This document shows positions 33,251-44,709 of a DNA stretch of 64,000 bases, in pieces. Position 1 is the stretch's first letter, and every line of letters begins with the position of its first letter. The stretch spans positions 124,001-188,000 of the forward strand of contig JACAAK010000019.1 in the NCBI GenBank assembly GCA_025093985.1, written 5' to 3'. Made by a program: the position numbers and the translations under genes. A model generated the notes under the pieces. That model did not search any database. It had not been told where the DNA came from and worked only from the letters and a program-made list of their open reading frames with translations. This stretch comes from Calvatia gigantea (taxonomy: Eukaryota > Basidiomycota > Agaricomycetes > Agaricales > Lycoperdaceae).

Positions 33251-34655
33251 TTTTCCTTCACCACATCTCGAAAAGGAAAATGCCCCTTGCATCCTCCTTC
33301 CTCATTCCCAGAACATTCTTTTCTTTCACACACCAACCCAACACTCTTTCGAGTTACCTACCACACCACCACCTCAACGTACCCATCAATTAGAAGGACC
33401 TTTAGTATCTTACTTGGAAAGAATCTATCACACCCCACATACAAGATCTCAGAAACCAAAGTTACTACAAGAACTACCCACACCCACAAGGAAATCTAGT
33501 GAACCTGAACTCCATAAACCATCTCAAAGTGGCAAATTCAACTATTTTCAACTCGATTCACCCAAACAACACCCATTGCAGGCATTTCCACTACAAACAC
33601 TGTCTAGAACTATATTCCCTTCCCAATTTGGAATTGAAAACCCCCAAACCCTACTATCTATCCTTGAAGACGACTCTAATGATGAAATGTTCCATCAGCT
33701 GCCTAAACATCTGGACCAACTCTCAGACATCCTCAATCGAGAAGGAACTCATCTTCTATACACTCCAAACACCCTCAAATACCTAGACATTCCTGGCTTT
33801 GAATCACAAGAACTAGTACATCCAGAAATCGAAACAATGGCTACTTCAACTCAAACTCAAACTCAAACAAGTACTCAGCCACCCAACCAACCAGCTTCCA
33901 GTGCAACAACCCCAATATTTGGAATTGGAGTACAAAGACCTCCCAGCAGAAGGTCCCTCAGCAGAGGTCGAAGAGGCAGAGCACTCTCTCCCTCCTCTCT
34001 TTTCTCACGAAACTCCAGCAATGCTCCATCCACTCCATCTTTTTTCTCACTTGGAGGAGGAGATGGAAGATGATGAAAACATTGAACTCCTGCCATACAA
34101 TTTGTAGAAAATGATGGAAACTCAAAAGAAATTGGACAAAAACCTCCGAACTTTGATGGAACAAACCCAAGGTTCAAAACTTGGTGGATGCTAGTCAAGA
34201 ACTACCTTGAAATGAACCCAAGAGCCTTCACAGATGACCAATGACAGATCAGATTCGTCCTCAGCCTTATGGTTGAAGGAAAAGCTAGATCCTGGTCTGA
34301 GCAGTACTATAAAAGCCAAATTACCAATGCTCATAGAAACCCAATCCCATGGCAATACTCTACATTTGAAGTGTTTAAAATGGAAATCCTCAAACACTTC
34401 ACCCTAGTAGATGAACAAATCACTGTATGAAGACAATAGTATGAATTAAGACAGAGCAAATCCTCTGTGGCTGATTTCAACCTAGAATTCCAATGTCTTG
34501 CATCAATTGGAGGGATCCAAGACAATGAAGCACTAATCAAGCAATATAAATGAGGACTCAACCCTTCTCTAGCCAGAGAAGTATGGACATGGAAAGAAGG
34601 ACCACCCAAAACCATAGCTGAATGGTACACCAATGCAGTATGACAAGATTCTGTC
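33102..34655 (+). pseudogene. Orphan Ty3/Gypsy Gag
   Basis: Long decayed frame, open from 33102 to 34073 (323 codons) and continuing through stops to about 34655. The N-terminal half is Pro/Ser/Gln-rich, with a Thr-Gln repeat (TQTQTQTSTQ near 33850) and an Arg/Ser-rich RRSLSRGRRGR. The C-terminal half is a retrotransposon gag domain: KPPNFDGTNPRFKTWW near 34150, FVLSLMVEGKARSWSEQYY near 34255, and YELRQSKSSVADFNLEFQ near 34440. This is a different Gag from that of Gypsy A/B. No protease or RT follows, so only gag survives. The start codon is uncertain. Confidence 0.65.
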
Positions 34656-34658
34656 AAT

Positions 34659-35201
34659 TGTTAAGCTGATGCAATGTGGCCTTGAAACTTCCCCTGAAAC
34701 CCAACCCCTTATCAACCACTCCGATTCCCTCAACAGAGTTACCATAGCCAATTGGGAGTTGGAAAAGGTCCCCAATGGCCAGGTTGTGAGCTGATGGGGG
34801 AACATGGATGGGTCGTCCCCAATGCGCCGACCTTCAGAACACGATGCTTTGCCCATGTGTGATCTACTGTTGCTATGCAGTTCTGAGTATGGAGAGGATG
34901 AAAAAGGAAACAGGATCGTTTAAAGGTTGTGTCACCAGAGATCAAATATGATCTGATTTTTGTCTAGTAAGGTGGAATTCCGAGGGCATGGAAAGCCCAG
35001 CAGAATCTTGGACTTGCCCTCTTGGGAGAGGCAGATTTCGGAGGTCACTATTTAATATTTAATATCCAAGATTTTAATATGCGGCAATCCCAAAAAGGGG
35101 ATCAGTTTATCCAGGTAGAAACCAGAAGACTTTCTTATAATTTTGGTTCAATTGCAAAGGCCTTGCACTTCTATGGTTCATTTGGTCAATCCTCTGAGAC
35201 A
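34659..35201. other. Possible LTR-like insertion, unrecognised
   Basis: Follows the gag fragment directly. It begins TGTTAAGCTG and ends CTCTGAGACA (TG...CA), with GTCAAT on both sides (34653-34658 and 35202-35207), a possible 6-bp duplication. No relative was found in the window and no TATA motif is obvious. The boundary call rests on this short match only. Confidence 0.3.
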
Positions 35202-35207
35202 GTCAAT

Positions 35208-35834
35208 CTGATGTTTGAGTAGGACCCGATGACAGATTACTAGGGCGGGCAGCAAAATCATGGTCTTGTAGGTCACACAGTCAGTTGGCCTCTCACCAGG
35301 CATAAAGCATGGTAAATGGTCTAATGTGGGAGGGTGCTATGGACCATCCGAGACATCTGACCTGTTCGGGGTCCCACCAACAGTCCAGTAAGCTGGTATC
35401 TTCAGACATGGTCACACTCCCCTTCTGCGACCTAAGGTGGGTAGGCTAATTTGTTGCTACTGGATTAAAAGTGTTAGGGTGGTAGTTAAGCCCTCTGACA
35501 GAGCTCCTTTGCAAGAGTGGGACCTGCATAAGTCTCCCTGAACTCAGGTATGCTATCTTATCTCCCAGTGTGGGGTTGGTATTACATCTTAATCCTTCAA
35601 AAGGGATAGGTGGGTGGGGAAAAGAAAGAAAGAGAAGTTTGAGGTTTAGCCTGCAGTGTCCTCTTTCGAGGACAAATGGCCTATATAATACAGTTACTTC
35701 ATGAGAGGACCTCAGCACAGTATGCAAGTGTAATGCCTGTCACACATCACACATGGCACAAGAAGTTGCAGCTTGTTGCACCCACACAGGTGGTTGTTTC
35801 TCACTTGCCCGTCAACCAAAACCCTTGCCCGATC
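35208..35834. other. Intergenic region upstream of the HNH gene
   Basis: I recognise no element or conserved protein here. An ATG at 35676 is in frame with the HNH gene start at 35835 and could give a 53-residue longer N-terminus. Whether the promoter lies here or further upstream cannot be decided. Confidence 0.4.
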
Positions 35835-37129
35835 ATGTCTTGTAAACCTGCTGCTTCTGTGGGCCCTATCTCTGCACTCTTGCTACATGAATCTACAGAA
35901 TATCAGAAGCTCTTCAATGGCAATGATGATATTGTTGCACTGACTGACAATGCAAAACAGATCATCCAAGTGAACACTGTGACACTCTGCGAAGCAACTG
36001 AAAGATGTCGTCTTAATACTTTCTTGTCTGCCATGTTAGATCATGCACCACACCCTCAAGGACGGCAGTATGTTGCCACCATCCTTTGTGCTGCATCCAA
36101 ATGGGGTTCTGGAACAGTGGTTGAGATTGCAAAGACCTGGATGAACAGTTTCTTCCAGAGTCAGTCCTCATTTATATTTGATTTCATTGGTTCCTCATAA
36201 TTCATAAGTCATGTCACTGCTCATGGAGACAGGGTCCCCACCCTCAAGTCCAGGAAGCACAAACTTATTTGATGATGAGGAACTTAGGAGTGCAGTATTG
36301 AGGGACCTGAGAGAAAAAGTGAGTAGAATGGTTTGGCCTGTTACCCTATTCCTAATATATACCCCATAGGTTGCTGTGTGTGAGTGACACCTGTGTGCAA
36401 TCTTGGGAAGTCTTGACAAAGCTTACTTACATCATCTCTGGGCTATGGGTTGTGAGGGGGATGTTCCTCGTGGTAAACCTGTAGCTCCTGTGGATGTGGT
36501 GCACATCCTTCCTTTCTCATTCAAGGCATTTGGCCCCAGCCACAAAGTAGAGGTGATGTGACATCCCCCTATTCTTGGAGTCTTACTGACCCTTTGTTTT
36601 AGGGAGAGGCTGAAGTTACAAGGGCTATGCTTCAGGCTTGGACATGCTTGGATGTCAAGAAACTTGTTTGTTCTGAAATGGACACTCCTGCAAATGCCAT
36701 TTACATGACATGCAATTATCATTACAGCTTCAGGAACCTATACTTCTATCTTGAGGTAATTGAGGTTAGTTATGCCACTATAATGTGTTACTCTTGCTGT
36801 TGTAGCTTATGCTTGTTAAGGGGCCAGATAATCTCAATAAGTACAAAGCATATACAACCAGGAAAAATGCTGGGCTATTCAATGGATGGGATGAGACTGA
36901 TGTTGTGTTCCACTCCTCAGATACAGGAAACAGTGCTATTGATCCACCTGACCCTGAGCTTCTGGGGGTTCATGCTGCATTTGCAAAAGTTTTACATCTT
37001 TCTGGTGCCTATAGGTACTTTACAGCTGTCAAGAGCTATACTGATAACTATGGGACCATGGATCCAAATGGCAAAACAGACATTGGACTTCTTCTTGAAA
37101 CTGGTCTAACACCTATGGTAATACAGTAA
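35835..37129 (+). pseudogene. HNH_2-type nuclease gene with four introns, one in-frame stop
   Basis: The only host-like gene. Exons are 35835-36159, 36209-36318, 36370-36552, 36603-36755 and 36806-37129. The four introns (49, 51, 50, 50 bp) all have GT...AG ends and keep frame, giving 364 codons. The N-terminal helical part contains HAPHPQGRQYVATIL. The HNH_2 core shows HLCAILG near residue 150, VDVVHILPFSF near 185 (His of the beta-beta-metal fold) and NAIYMTCNYHYSFRNLYFYL near 240 (N and H). The C-terminus has DPPDPELLGVHAAFAKVLHLSG, a hallmark of these agaricomycete proteins. A TGA in exon 3 (near 36385) falls where an Arg is expected, probably CGA to TGA. The rest is intact, so the loss is recent or a base error. 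The biological role of the family is unknown to me. Confidence 0.75.
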
Positions 37130-37775
37130 TCACAAACTTGTACAAATGCTGAAGTATTGGAATTAAACTCTGGTATTCTATTTTTGGTATCACTGGGTCT
37201 TTCAGCTTGTGTCCAGCTGTACTAGTTGTTACTACTTCCAAGCTTAAGGTCTCTTTTCCATTCCCACCTATATAATCATGGTTGCTGCACTCTTTGCTAT
37301 AATAATGCTCAAATCATAGTACAGTTATATAAACACTTATATTGATCTGGAATTAGTTTTACTTGTTCTATCATTAGTTCCATTGTTTGACTAATTAAGT
37401 TTCATTGTTCTTTTCTTGTAGATCTATTTATAAATAGTTGATCTATTTTGCAAGAGACATCTCTGCTTTTTATTCCCATGGTTATGATTGCACTGTAGGA
37501 ATAATTCTTGTATATACTTTTCTTAGCTTTAACTTGTCAACTTGTCCTATATTTGTGTAGAACCCAATAGACTTGGTTATATATATTTGGGCACAATGAG
37601 TAAGACTGGAGTAAGGGCTAGGCCCTTATATATTTATAATACTTTATGCTAAAAAGCTTAGGTATTCAATTATTGTAAAGAAGTACTCTTATTAGTCTAT
37701 TAATATAGATGAAGTATTTGTCTAGTCCCAAGTTGAGCCTTGGTACCTGAACTTTCCAGGAGTAGAAGTACTTAT
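37130..37775. other. AT-rich intergenic region after the HNH gene
   Basis: Low-complexity, AT-rich, CpG-poor stretch of about 650 bp. No coding potential, LTR ends or structured repeat were recognised. It probably includes the 3' UTR of the HNH gene. Confidence 0.5.
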
Positions 37776-39219
37776 TGTTGTAAACAAGTTATGTGGGGAT
37801 ATTAGCTGAATGTTAGCTACTGAGTGATATTGGATGAGTTTGTACAAAGTGGGTAGAATTAGATAAGTATAAGATTTGGACTTAGCAGCTTCAATATATG
37901 TATTGTACCTTTCTATTGTCATTGAAGTCTGTATTTCAGAAGGAAGTAGGGTTAGAGAGCTAGGATAGAGATAGAGACAGAGGAATAGGATCAGAAAGCA
38001 TAATTGTAATTGATAATCAGACTGGGGAATTACAAGTGTAGGAACTAGGTTATATATACTAGTTGAGAAAACAGAAAGTACAAAAGTAATGGTAAATGAA
38101 GAATGGACAGCTACTGAAGTTGGTCATCTAGCAAGACACTGATATTGACTTCTAACTATAAGGTAATATTGAGAGGAGGAATAGAAGATGAAGATGAAGG
38201 TGAGACAAGGATATTGGACTAACTATTATGACTTTACCAGTGGTACTTGGAAAGAGGGCAAATCCTTACTTAACCCATTACATATTTAGTTAATCCTAAA
38301 TGACTTGTAAAATAAAACTGAGCTTGTATAAGCATAGTGTACAGGTTGTTCTTATGCTTATAGAATTTGAAAACAATATCAAGTTGAGTAGCATGCACCT
38401 ACACTTGTATTAGCTATATAGCTATGATATCCATTCTTATTATTGATGTCTGACATTAATTTCCAATTATCTTTCTTGTACATCTCTCTGGTCATTATAT
38501 CTAACCCCATTTCTATTGCAATTCCCTTTTTCCATTCATAATGTTCTTGTTTCACCTTATTCCTTTTAGTTAGTTGCATTTCCAGTGTTTCTATCTAGTA
38601 GCTGTACCTGGCCAGTACATGAAGTTATAGTAGTTTCCTTTTGTAGAACTACCCTTCCTTGCATATATAAACCATAGCTACTTTGCTTGTAATCCTCAGT
38701 CTGAAATCAACTTAGCAATACACTACTTCTATTCCACCTCTGCCTTTGTCTCTGTCCTTGTCTTTGTCTCTATCCTCATCTCTTGTTCTGAAGTTAGGAC
38801 CACTCACTGGCAGAAGGGTGCAACACATATATTGAAGTCATAGTCCTCCTAAGTTCACCCACTTCATCCATCTTTGTCTGCACCCACATATAATCCTTGA
38901 GTGTCTAGACTCTAGTTATCTCACCTACATGGCCTATGCTTAACAAGTCATTAGAATAGGGGACCTACTACATTTCTGGCCTAGTCAAGTCTTCTGTTAG
39001 ACAGTCTATTCCTCCATTCTTCTTGAGTTTAAGTCTACTTGTCCAAGTTAAATTTCTTCTTCTCACTTCCTTTTTCCATGGCACTTGCTAAGTCTACAAT
39101 CATTATCTCTTGCTGTGACATAAGTATCTTGATATACTCAAAATCTATAATACTGACTGGCAAAAAGAATAAATAGTATTCAATGCAGCTGGACCAAGGT
39201 AACTATGATAGGAAGTAGG
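37776..39219 (-). mobile_element. LTR-3 relic (minus), split by a second insertion
   Basis: Degenerate minus-strand LTR-3 in two pieces, 37776-38226 and about 39148-39219. Shared blocks with the 29107 copy include GGGGATATTAGCTGAATGTTAGC near 37795 against the reversed end of LTR-3, and GAATAAATAGTATTCAATGCAGC near 39165 against its reversed start. It is heavily altered by transitions. The far end is cut by a minus-strand Gypsy LTR at 39221. Confidence 0.6.
38227..39147 (+). mobile_element. Insertion with an LTR-2 relic inside the LTR-3 relic
   Basis: About 920 bp separating two parts of the LTR-3 relic. The segment 38427-38950 aligns with plus-strand LTR-2, including the ATTGATGTCTGACATTAATTT block, CATATATAAACC near 38663 and the CT-rich tract after it. 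The outer parts (38227-38426, 38951-39147) are unassigned. It has no coding content. Confidence 0.55.
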
Positions 39220-39220
39220 G

Positions 39221-39500
39221 TATTATAACCTTTATGAGTTGTTAGCTCAAGTTACAGCTTAGGCAAGACTTGAGGGTAATAGAGGGAAAGCACAAGTAGT
39301 TAAGCATAGAGAATATAGGAGGTGAGTGCTATACTTATATGGATGAGAGTTATCTGGTTGAACAGATAGAGTTACATATAAAATGTCTGTACAATGAGTG
39401 GCATTGATGTATGAGTTACTATAAAGAACACTGAGACAGGTATGTGACTGCAACTTGTCAGGGCAACCCCCAATGGTCCCCCCAGACCATTCCACAATCC
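39221..39500 (-). mobile_element. Degenerate Gypsy LTR (LTR-5, minus)
   Basis: Begins TATTATAACC (decayed TGTTATGACC) and carries the reversed LTR-5 landmarks: a CAAGTTACAGCTTAGGCAAGAC block near 39250, GTTAAGCATA near 39300 and GAGACAGGTA near 39430. The right boundary is approximate. Its position beyond the 3' end of the minus-strand ORF3 at 39660-41969 suggests it is the 3' LTR of that Gypsy copy (C). Confidence 0.6.
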
Positions 39501-39659
39501 CTAGCCCTTACCTGCACTCAGCTGCACAGATATAAATAACAACTGGAGATCCTGAAGAACAATGATGGACTTACATACATAATAAAACAATAGGACAATG
39601 GACAGTAAAGTAGTATATATTAACCTGTATACCTGTAGGGGACCCTTATCCAATTCTCT
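39501..39659. other. Unassigned sequence between the LTR and ORF3 of Gypsy C
   Basis: Short AT-rich stretch with no recognisable motif. In Gypsy A and B only a polypurine tract lies between ORF3 and the 3' LTR, so this extra sequence is either decayed ORF3 end or a further insertion. Confidence 0.35.
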
Positions 39660-41969
39660 AAGGATTCCCCCACAGGTATGTAGTCTACACAGTCACTTGT
39701 AATATATCTAAGGATTCTCTCACAGTTATCTGCTCATCTGCTTTGCCTGACTTATGAGAGCCTCATGTTCCCAAGCTGCTTGGACTATAGGTTGCCCTTA
39801 TACAACTGTCTTAGTGAATAAGGACTGGGACACCTTTGAAGGGGAATTTAGTTATGTTGGAATCATTCCAATAAGCTTTCACTATTGTTTTCCAGTATTA
39901 TTGGTTCTTTTCTAGGCTGGGTTGTAAAGTGTGGAACTATGCAGGGGGCACAAAAACCAAGACTATTTGTAGTGGGGTGATTGCCTTTATGAATTTTCAG
40001 AGAGTGGAAACTTCTTCCTTGATAAAAAACATGGGGTTGTTGATGAGAGAGGAAACCCAGAGTAATTCTTCAGCTGGTTGGGTAGTGGTGTAATGGCAAA
40101 GCTGTTTTCACACTTAAAAATTGCTAATCTAAGGCATACAAGCCTAATCTAACAATTACATTGAACCTTCCTGTACTTCCTGTAGTAGTATGACTTAATT
40201 TAAGAGCCCAATAGTATAATAAAAGAGTACTCAATCACTGTAGAACACTATGGCCATTGATGACAGATAGTGGCAGCTACAGAATGACTACTATGCTTAA
40301 CTAAAAACAATTTTAACAGTATACTATATGACCAGTTGTGATTCTGGCTGGACCAGGCAGTAAAACCATTCCAATGTATCTTTATAGAGCTACAGAATCC
40401 CTCTGATAAGCTTAGACTTGAAAAATAAGTCTGACATACTTAATCTAAAAGAATGATCAGTATATTCATAGTGAATGCGAATGCCACCATTGTTAGATTA
40501 ACAAACATCACTCAGCATTAATGACAAATATAGACACATTTGTATATAATCTATGGAAATATGTAGGAGGACAATTCACATGACATCTGAAATCTCAGAT
40601 GCTCTACATATTTAGAGAAAAATGCAGAACCAGACAATGGGCTAAAACACAGCCTGGAACAAACAGATATCCAGAATCTTTATATATTTCCAATATTTCA
40701 CTAATCTAATAGGTTGCAGCTCTCTTGGCAAGCAATCTAATCTACCAGTTTGTACCTTGCTTAATAATATATTCCTAGTTGTATAATTACTATCTTGTCA
40801 TAACAAGCACTGAAATAATATATAAACCCCCTCTGAGGTGTCAACCATGACAAGGAACCTACTAGCTATTGCCCAGCCTTCAGAGTGCAGTGAAAAGTAA
40901 TCTATTGTGCCTGAGCAAAGCAAAGTAATAAGTTCTTTCAAGATTAACTAGACTAAGTAACTTGAGCTAAAGTTGAGACCTTTTTTATTTAAGAAGAAAA
41001 CCTTGGGCTTACTTGTAAAGTGAGCTTAGATTAAGAGTGTATTGTATCACTACACCCTGGTACTTGAAGTATTACAAGTGCAGGACAGTACACTTCTAGT
41101 CATTGACTTGATAAGAGTGAATCTTAGGGAGTACCTGAGGTTCTGTGTCTTGTTAACTTCTTGGATAAAGGATGCAAATTGCACTTTTTACAGTGTAACT
41201 TGACTTTACTCTTCTTAGTGAAGGTAGTTAGCTATTCTAGTGTTCTCTATGCATTGTTATTTTGTGTTATTTCATGGAACTGTCCCTCATATTGTCAGAT
41301 TGCCTCCCCATGAACTTGCATTGTGCAGAAAGTCTATTTTATTTGCCTAATCTAAGCTATTTCTGCCTCTTTAGTGGTTAAAGTTTCATGGAAGTCTTTG
41401 AGAGTGACATGGATATAGTTGGTGAGATCTGTTAATATAGGATCTTTGGTTGTAGAATCATGTCCTAGTAGGTTGGCAGCTATATTTCCTAACTCTAGGA
41501 ATGTTTTTGTGATATCAAGGCTTTGGAAGACTTGGAGAGCCAAGTCAATCCAACTTTTGAGTCCATTGATATGGGTTTGTTTGTCATTTGTAAGTGGTGA
41601 TTGGTCTATAGCTCAGAAGATGGATGGAATATGTATTTTGGTGGAGCTCAAGGCATTGGTGAAACTACTATACATGTCAGTAAAGGTGACACAGGCTATG
41701 GCAAGAGTGATGAGTCAATTAGTGTTAAGTCTCTGATTCTGGACAGAAATAGTGGTGATTTTGGTATTTGTGGTATTGTTGACATCTTTGAGTAAGGTCT
41801 CAAGTGGTCTTTTTGCTGGTGAGGGAGTGGTAGCCAAGTTAAATCCTATTTCTACTAGTGCTGGGGCTCTGTTATTTCCTGGTTTTGGAAGGGGAATTGA
41901 GGAAATGACTGTGGAGTTTGGGTAGACAAGGGTGACAACTGAAATGTGAGAAGATTGTATGGAAGGCAT
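39660..41969 (-). pseudogene. Gypsy extra ORF3, copy C, split by element M
   Basis: Minus-strand homologue of the ORF3 at 51676-52665 and 60684-61676. It starts MPSIQSSHISVVTLVYPN at 41969 and keeps LLKDVNNTTNTKITTISVQNQ. After the 1.3 kb M insertion (40089-41373) it continues with a block like YWKTIVKAYWNDS and FPFKGVPV. Many stops are present. The adjacent upstream sequence (41970-42695) is a decayed integrase/chromodomain, the same gene order as in A and B. Confidence 0.7.
40089..41373 (+). mobile_element. Element M copy 2 (1285 bp)
   Basis: Homologous along its length to 3483-4789 (reversed) and 49076-50373. It starts TGTAATGGCAAAG, ends CCTCTTTA and has a perfect 4-bp duplication, GTGG (40085-40088 and 41374-41377). 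TATA-like AATATATAAACCCC lies near 40820. Nearly all CpGs seen in copies 1 and 3 are TpG or CpA here, so it is the oldest or most strongly mutated copy. It is inserted in the ORF3 of Gypsy C. Confidence 0.85.
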
Positions 41970-42695
41970 GTTTTGGTAGGTGTCTGTCTGGATGATTCTT
42001 TATGATTTTTTGCCCCCTCTTTTAAGGGTATCCTCTGGATGCCTTTTTAGATAGTCTTGAATGGCTTGTTTCACATTGCCTAAGTTGGATTCTATTGTCC
42101 AGTATCATCTTCATTGTTGTAGCCCTTCTAATAGACTAAGAATTGATATTCCCATCCTTTTTGTATTATCCTTGGATCTCTTCAACCTCATATTCTTCTT
42201 CATTGTTGATGATCACAGAATTGGGTGCTATGATGCTGTTCTAGCTTGGGAGCTTGGGTTTGTGCACTAGAGATAGTAGTTGTTTGTTGAAGACATTGTG
42301 AATAGCCCATTCCATTGGGAGAGTTAGCCTATATGCCACTTCTCCTATCTTTTCCTTAAAGGGCCCATACCCATACCTTTTTTGTCCTAGCTTCTTTAAT
42401 GGTTGATCCATGTGGATATTTGTATTTTCTAGCTATACTGCATCTCCTATTTTGTATGCTTTGGAATGGAGCTTGTTTTTGTCATGCTTTTGTTTCATCT
42501 TTTCTTGATATAGCTGTAGTGCTGCTGAAGTGTTATCTTGGGCAGTTTGTAGTTGTTTCAGGAATGTAGTGCTATTAGAAATGTTTGTCATGGAACTTTC
42601 TTTTTCTTTCCAAGGATATTGTCCATAGTTTAGAAAAAATGGTATTTCATGTGTTCTGCTATGTTCCTTATCATTGTATTGGAATTTTTCCTAGA
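41970..42695 (-). pseudogene. Gypsy C integrase C-terminus and chromodomain
   Basis: Minus-strand decayed coding: EFQYNDK and PFFLNYGQYPW near 42660-42600 (the end of the integrase core), then a segment like IGEVAYRLTLPMEWAIHNVF near 42330, then VIINNEEEYEVEEI near 42210, the start of the chromodomain-like tail. The latter leads directly into ORF3. The left half of the integrase is missing because an LTR-3 lies at 42696. Confidence 0.65.
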
Positions 42696-43306
42696 TATTA
42701 TGATCAGATTACATGGGATGTCAGCCAAAAGTTAGCTGTCAGATGATATCAGATAAGAACATATGGAGCAGATGAAATCAGGCAAGTATGAGATTTGGAC
42801 TCAGCAGCTTCAATGTATATGTTGTGCCTTCCTGCTGTCATTGAAGTCTGTATTTCAGAAGAAAGTAAAGTCAGAGGGTTGAAGGGATAGAGATAGAGAG
42901 GAACAGAATCAGAGGGCATAATCATGGTTGATAATCAGACTAAGGACTTACAAGTATAGAAACTAGGTTTATATACTAGTCTGAAAAGTGGAAAGTACAA
43001 AAGTAATGGTTAACAAAGAATAGATGGCCACTAAGGTCAGCTATATAACAAGATACTGGGATCAAGTTTTAACTACAAGGCAATAGCAGAGAAGTTGAAG
43101 GAAACAGAGATTAAGATGGCAAATAAAATATTGGACCAACTGATAGAAAGAATGAAGAGTACCCAATGCAGCTAGACTAAGGTAACAATGACTATGAGTA
43201 GGGGAAGTAGGTGAGAGCAGGTGAAGGGTTAGTAATGATTGATGGATAATGATGTCATGATTGGACAAAGTGGGTGAAGTAGGTGAATGTATATAGGTTA
43301 TGACAG
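42696..43306 (-). mobile_element. LTR-3 copy (minus), degenerate
   Basis: Reversed LTR-3 with ends TATTATGATC (decayed TGTTATGATC) and GGTTATGACA. It shares GATGTCAGCC near 42717, the TTGAAGTCTGTATTTCAGAAG block near 42840 and a reversed TATA (GGTTTATATACTAG near 42966). No matching target duplication is visible, so flanking sequence has probably been lost. Confidence 0.7.
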
Positions 43307-44250
43307 TATCTCCCTATTAGGGCCAAGCCCTTAAGGCTATGAAATTGAACTGTGGAAATCTCCAATTAAACTTTTAATGGTGCATTTAAATTCCATCACC
43401 TTGGAAATTTTATGGTCCCATCTTCTTACTTTAACTACCACCATGTTATGAGTTTCCACCGATCATAACGAGTTCCGTGCTATTCTACATTCCTAACTAT
43501 CTGCGTACCTGTTTCAGTTATTCTAGTCCAGCGTTCTCCGAAGAGATGACTCATACCAACTACCATGCCTTGACCGGACGTTTCATGTAGTTACTCCATC
43601 CGTTCAACCAGATAGCTCTAGATGTATTTAAGCGTACATACACCCTGTTGTATTCGGTACGCTTAACCACCTTCTGTTCTCTTTCCCTTACTCGCCCTCA
43701 AGACTTAGCCAAAGCTGCAACCTGAGGTCTAAACCGATTAAGGTCGTAACACACCACCTCAACCACTACTATATCCAGCCCCAACAAGAAAACTGCCATG
43801 GAAAAACAGGCTAAGCTAGAGGCTATGTGTAAATGCAAGTGGCTCAAGCTAAAAAGGCAGAAGGAGGTGGAACAGTAGGTCAAACACAAGTTGCACAAAT
43901 TGGAGGAGAGCAAGGAGCAAGAGAGGCAGAAATGGGTGGAATAAGAAGCATAGGAGGAAAAGGAGTGGAAGGAGCAAGAGGTACAGAAGAGAAGGGAATA
44001 TAAGGAACAAAAGGTGTGAGAGGAGGAGCAACATGAGGAGTTGGCATAGGTGAGTAAATACAAAGAAAAGCATAAGCCACTAATGACATAAATAAGAAAA
44101 TAGTAGCCAAGAAGTGATGTCAATGGAAGATCACAAAGGAGTGGGTTGGGAAAGTGCTGCCATCATTGAAAAGGAAACATATTGATGAAGAGTTGGATTT
44201 TAGAGGCAAGCCAGACCCAAACTGGAGGGAATTGGGTAAGGATGAGCTAT
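43307..44250 (+). pseudogene. Decayed ORF with charged coiled-coil composition
   Basis: A sequence split by a solo LTR (43444-43751). From 43752 it reads TTSTTTISSPNKKTAMEKQ and then a long Lys/Glu/Gln-rich stretch (for example KWLKLKRQKEVEQ, HKLEESKEQERQKW), which would form a coiled coil, with several stops. No homologue can be named from sequence alone. The first 137 bp before the LTR are unassigned. It could be part of another retroelement or of a host gene. Confidence 0.35.
43444..43751 (+). mobile_element. Solo Gypsy LTR (LTR-5), 308 bp, CpG-rich
   Basis: TGTTATGAGT...GTCGTAACA ends with a perfect 5-bp duplication, CACCA (43439-43443 and 43752-43756). It contains the family's TATTTAAGCGTACATACACC promoter-like block and CTCAAGACTTAGCC. 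It keeps many CpGs in a CpG-poor neighbourhood, so it is a late insertion. Confidence 0.9.
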
Positions 44251-44390
44251 TATAAATATCATATATTTATAACATAATTACATCAAGAATAATGCATACT
44301 CAATTGCATCATAATCTATAATCATTAAATCAACATCTAATAATGAATGAATAATAACATACAGTAGTTTACAATATCTCTATCTTGCAG
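44251..44390 (+). mobile_element. Partial LTR-1 relic
   Basis: About 140 bp resembling the start of LTR-1 (27530): TATTATAAATATCATATATTTATAACAT against TGTTATGAATATCAATATTTATGACAT, then ACATCAAGAAT. It is truncated where minus-strand Gypsy RT begins. Confidence 0.45.
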
Positions 44391-44709
44391 GAGATCATGG
44401 AATATACTTGTCATTATTCTAAAAAAGGTTTCTGGTAAGTTGCTAAGTCCAAAATACATTACCATTGGTTCAAAAAGTCCTTCATTGGTTAGAAAAATAG
44501 CCTTTCATTTGTTTCCTTCCTTGATCCTAATGTTATTGTACCCCTATATGATGTCAAGCTTGTTGAAGTATTTTGTCTTTCCTAATTTATTGATAACTTC
44601 CCCAATTTTAGGTAGTAGTGTTTTGTCCTTAATAACTACATTATTCAAGTGTTGATAGTCCTGTATTAGTTATTTTGATCTGTCCTTCTTGGAAATAAAG
44701 AAGGTAGAT
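44391..44709 (-). pseudogene. Gypsy D reverse transcriptase, left part
   Basis: Minus-strand RT coding homologous to 47700-47960 of Gypsy A, including the equivalents of DIIWGYNNVRIKEGDEWKA and LSNFPGTFFRMM. It is interrupted at 44709 by insertion of Gypsy A (duplication TAGAT) and continues at 52987. The left end stops at an LTR-1 relic; the RNase H and the start of the integrase are not found. Confidence 0.7.

Noticed and set aside
43873..44123. Minus-strand hydrophobic open frames near 43.9 kb that look like membrane proteins (Leu/Phe-rich)
   Set aside because: They are the complement of a Lys/Glu-rich coding stretch; the hydrophobicity is a shadow of codon composition.
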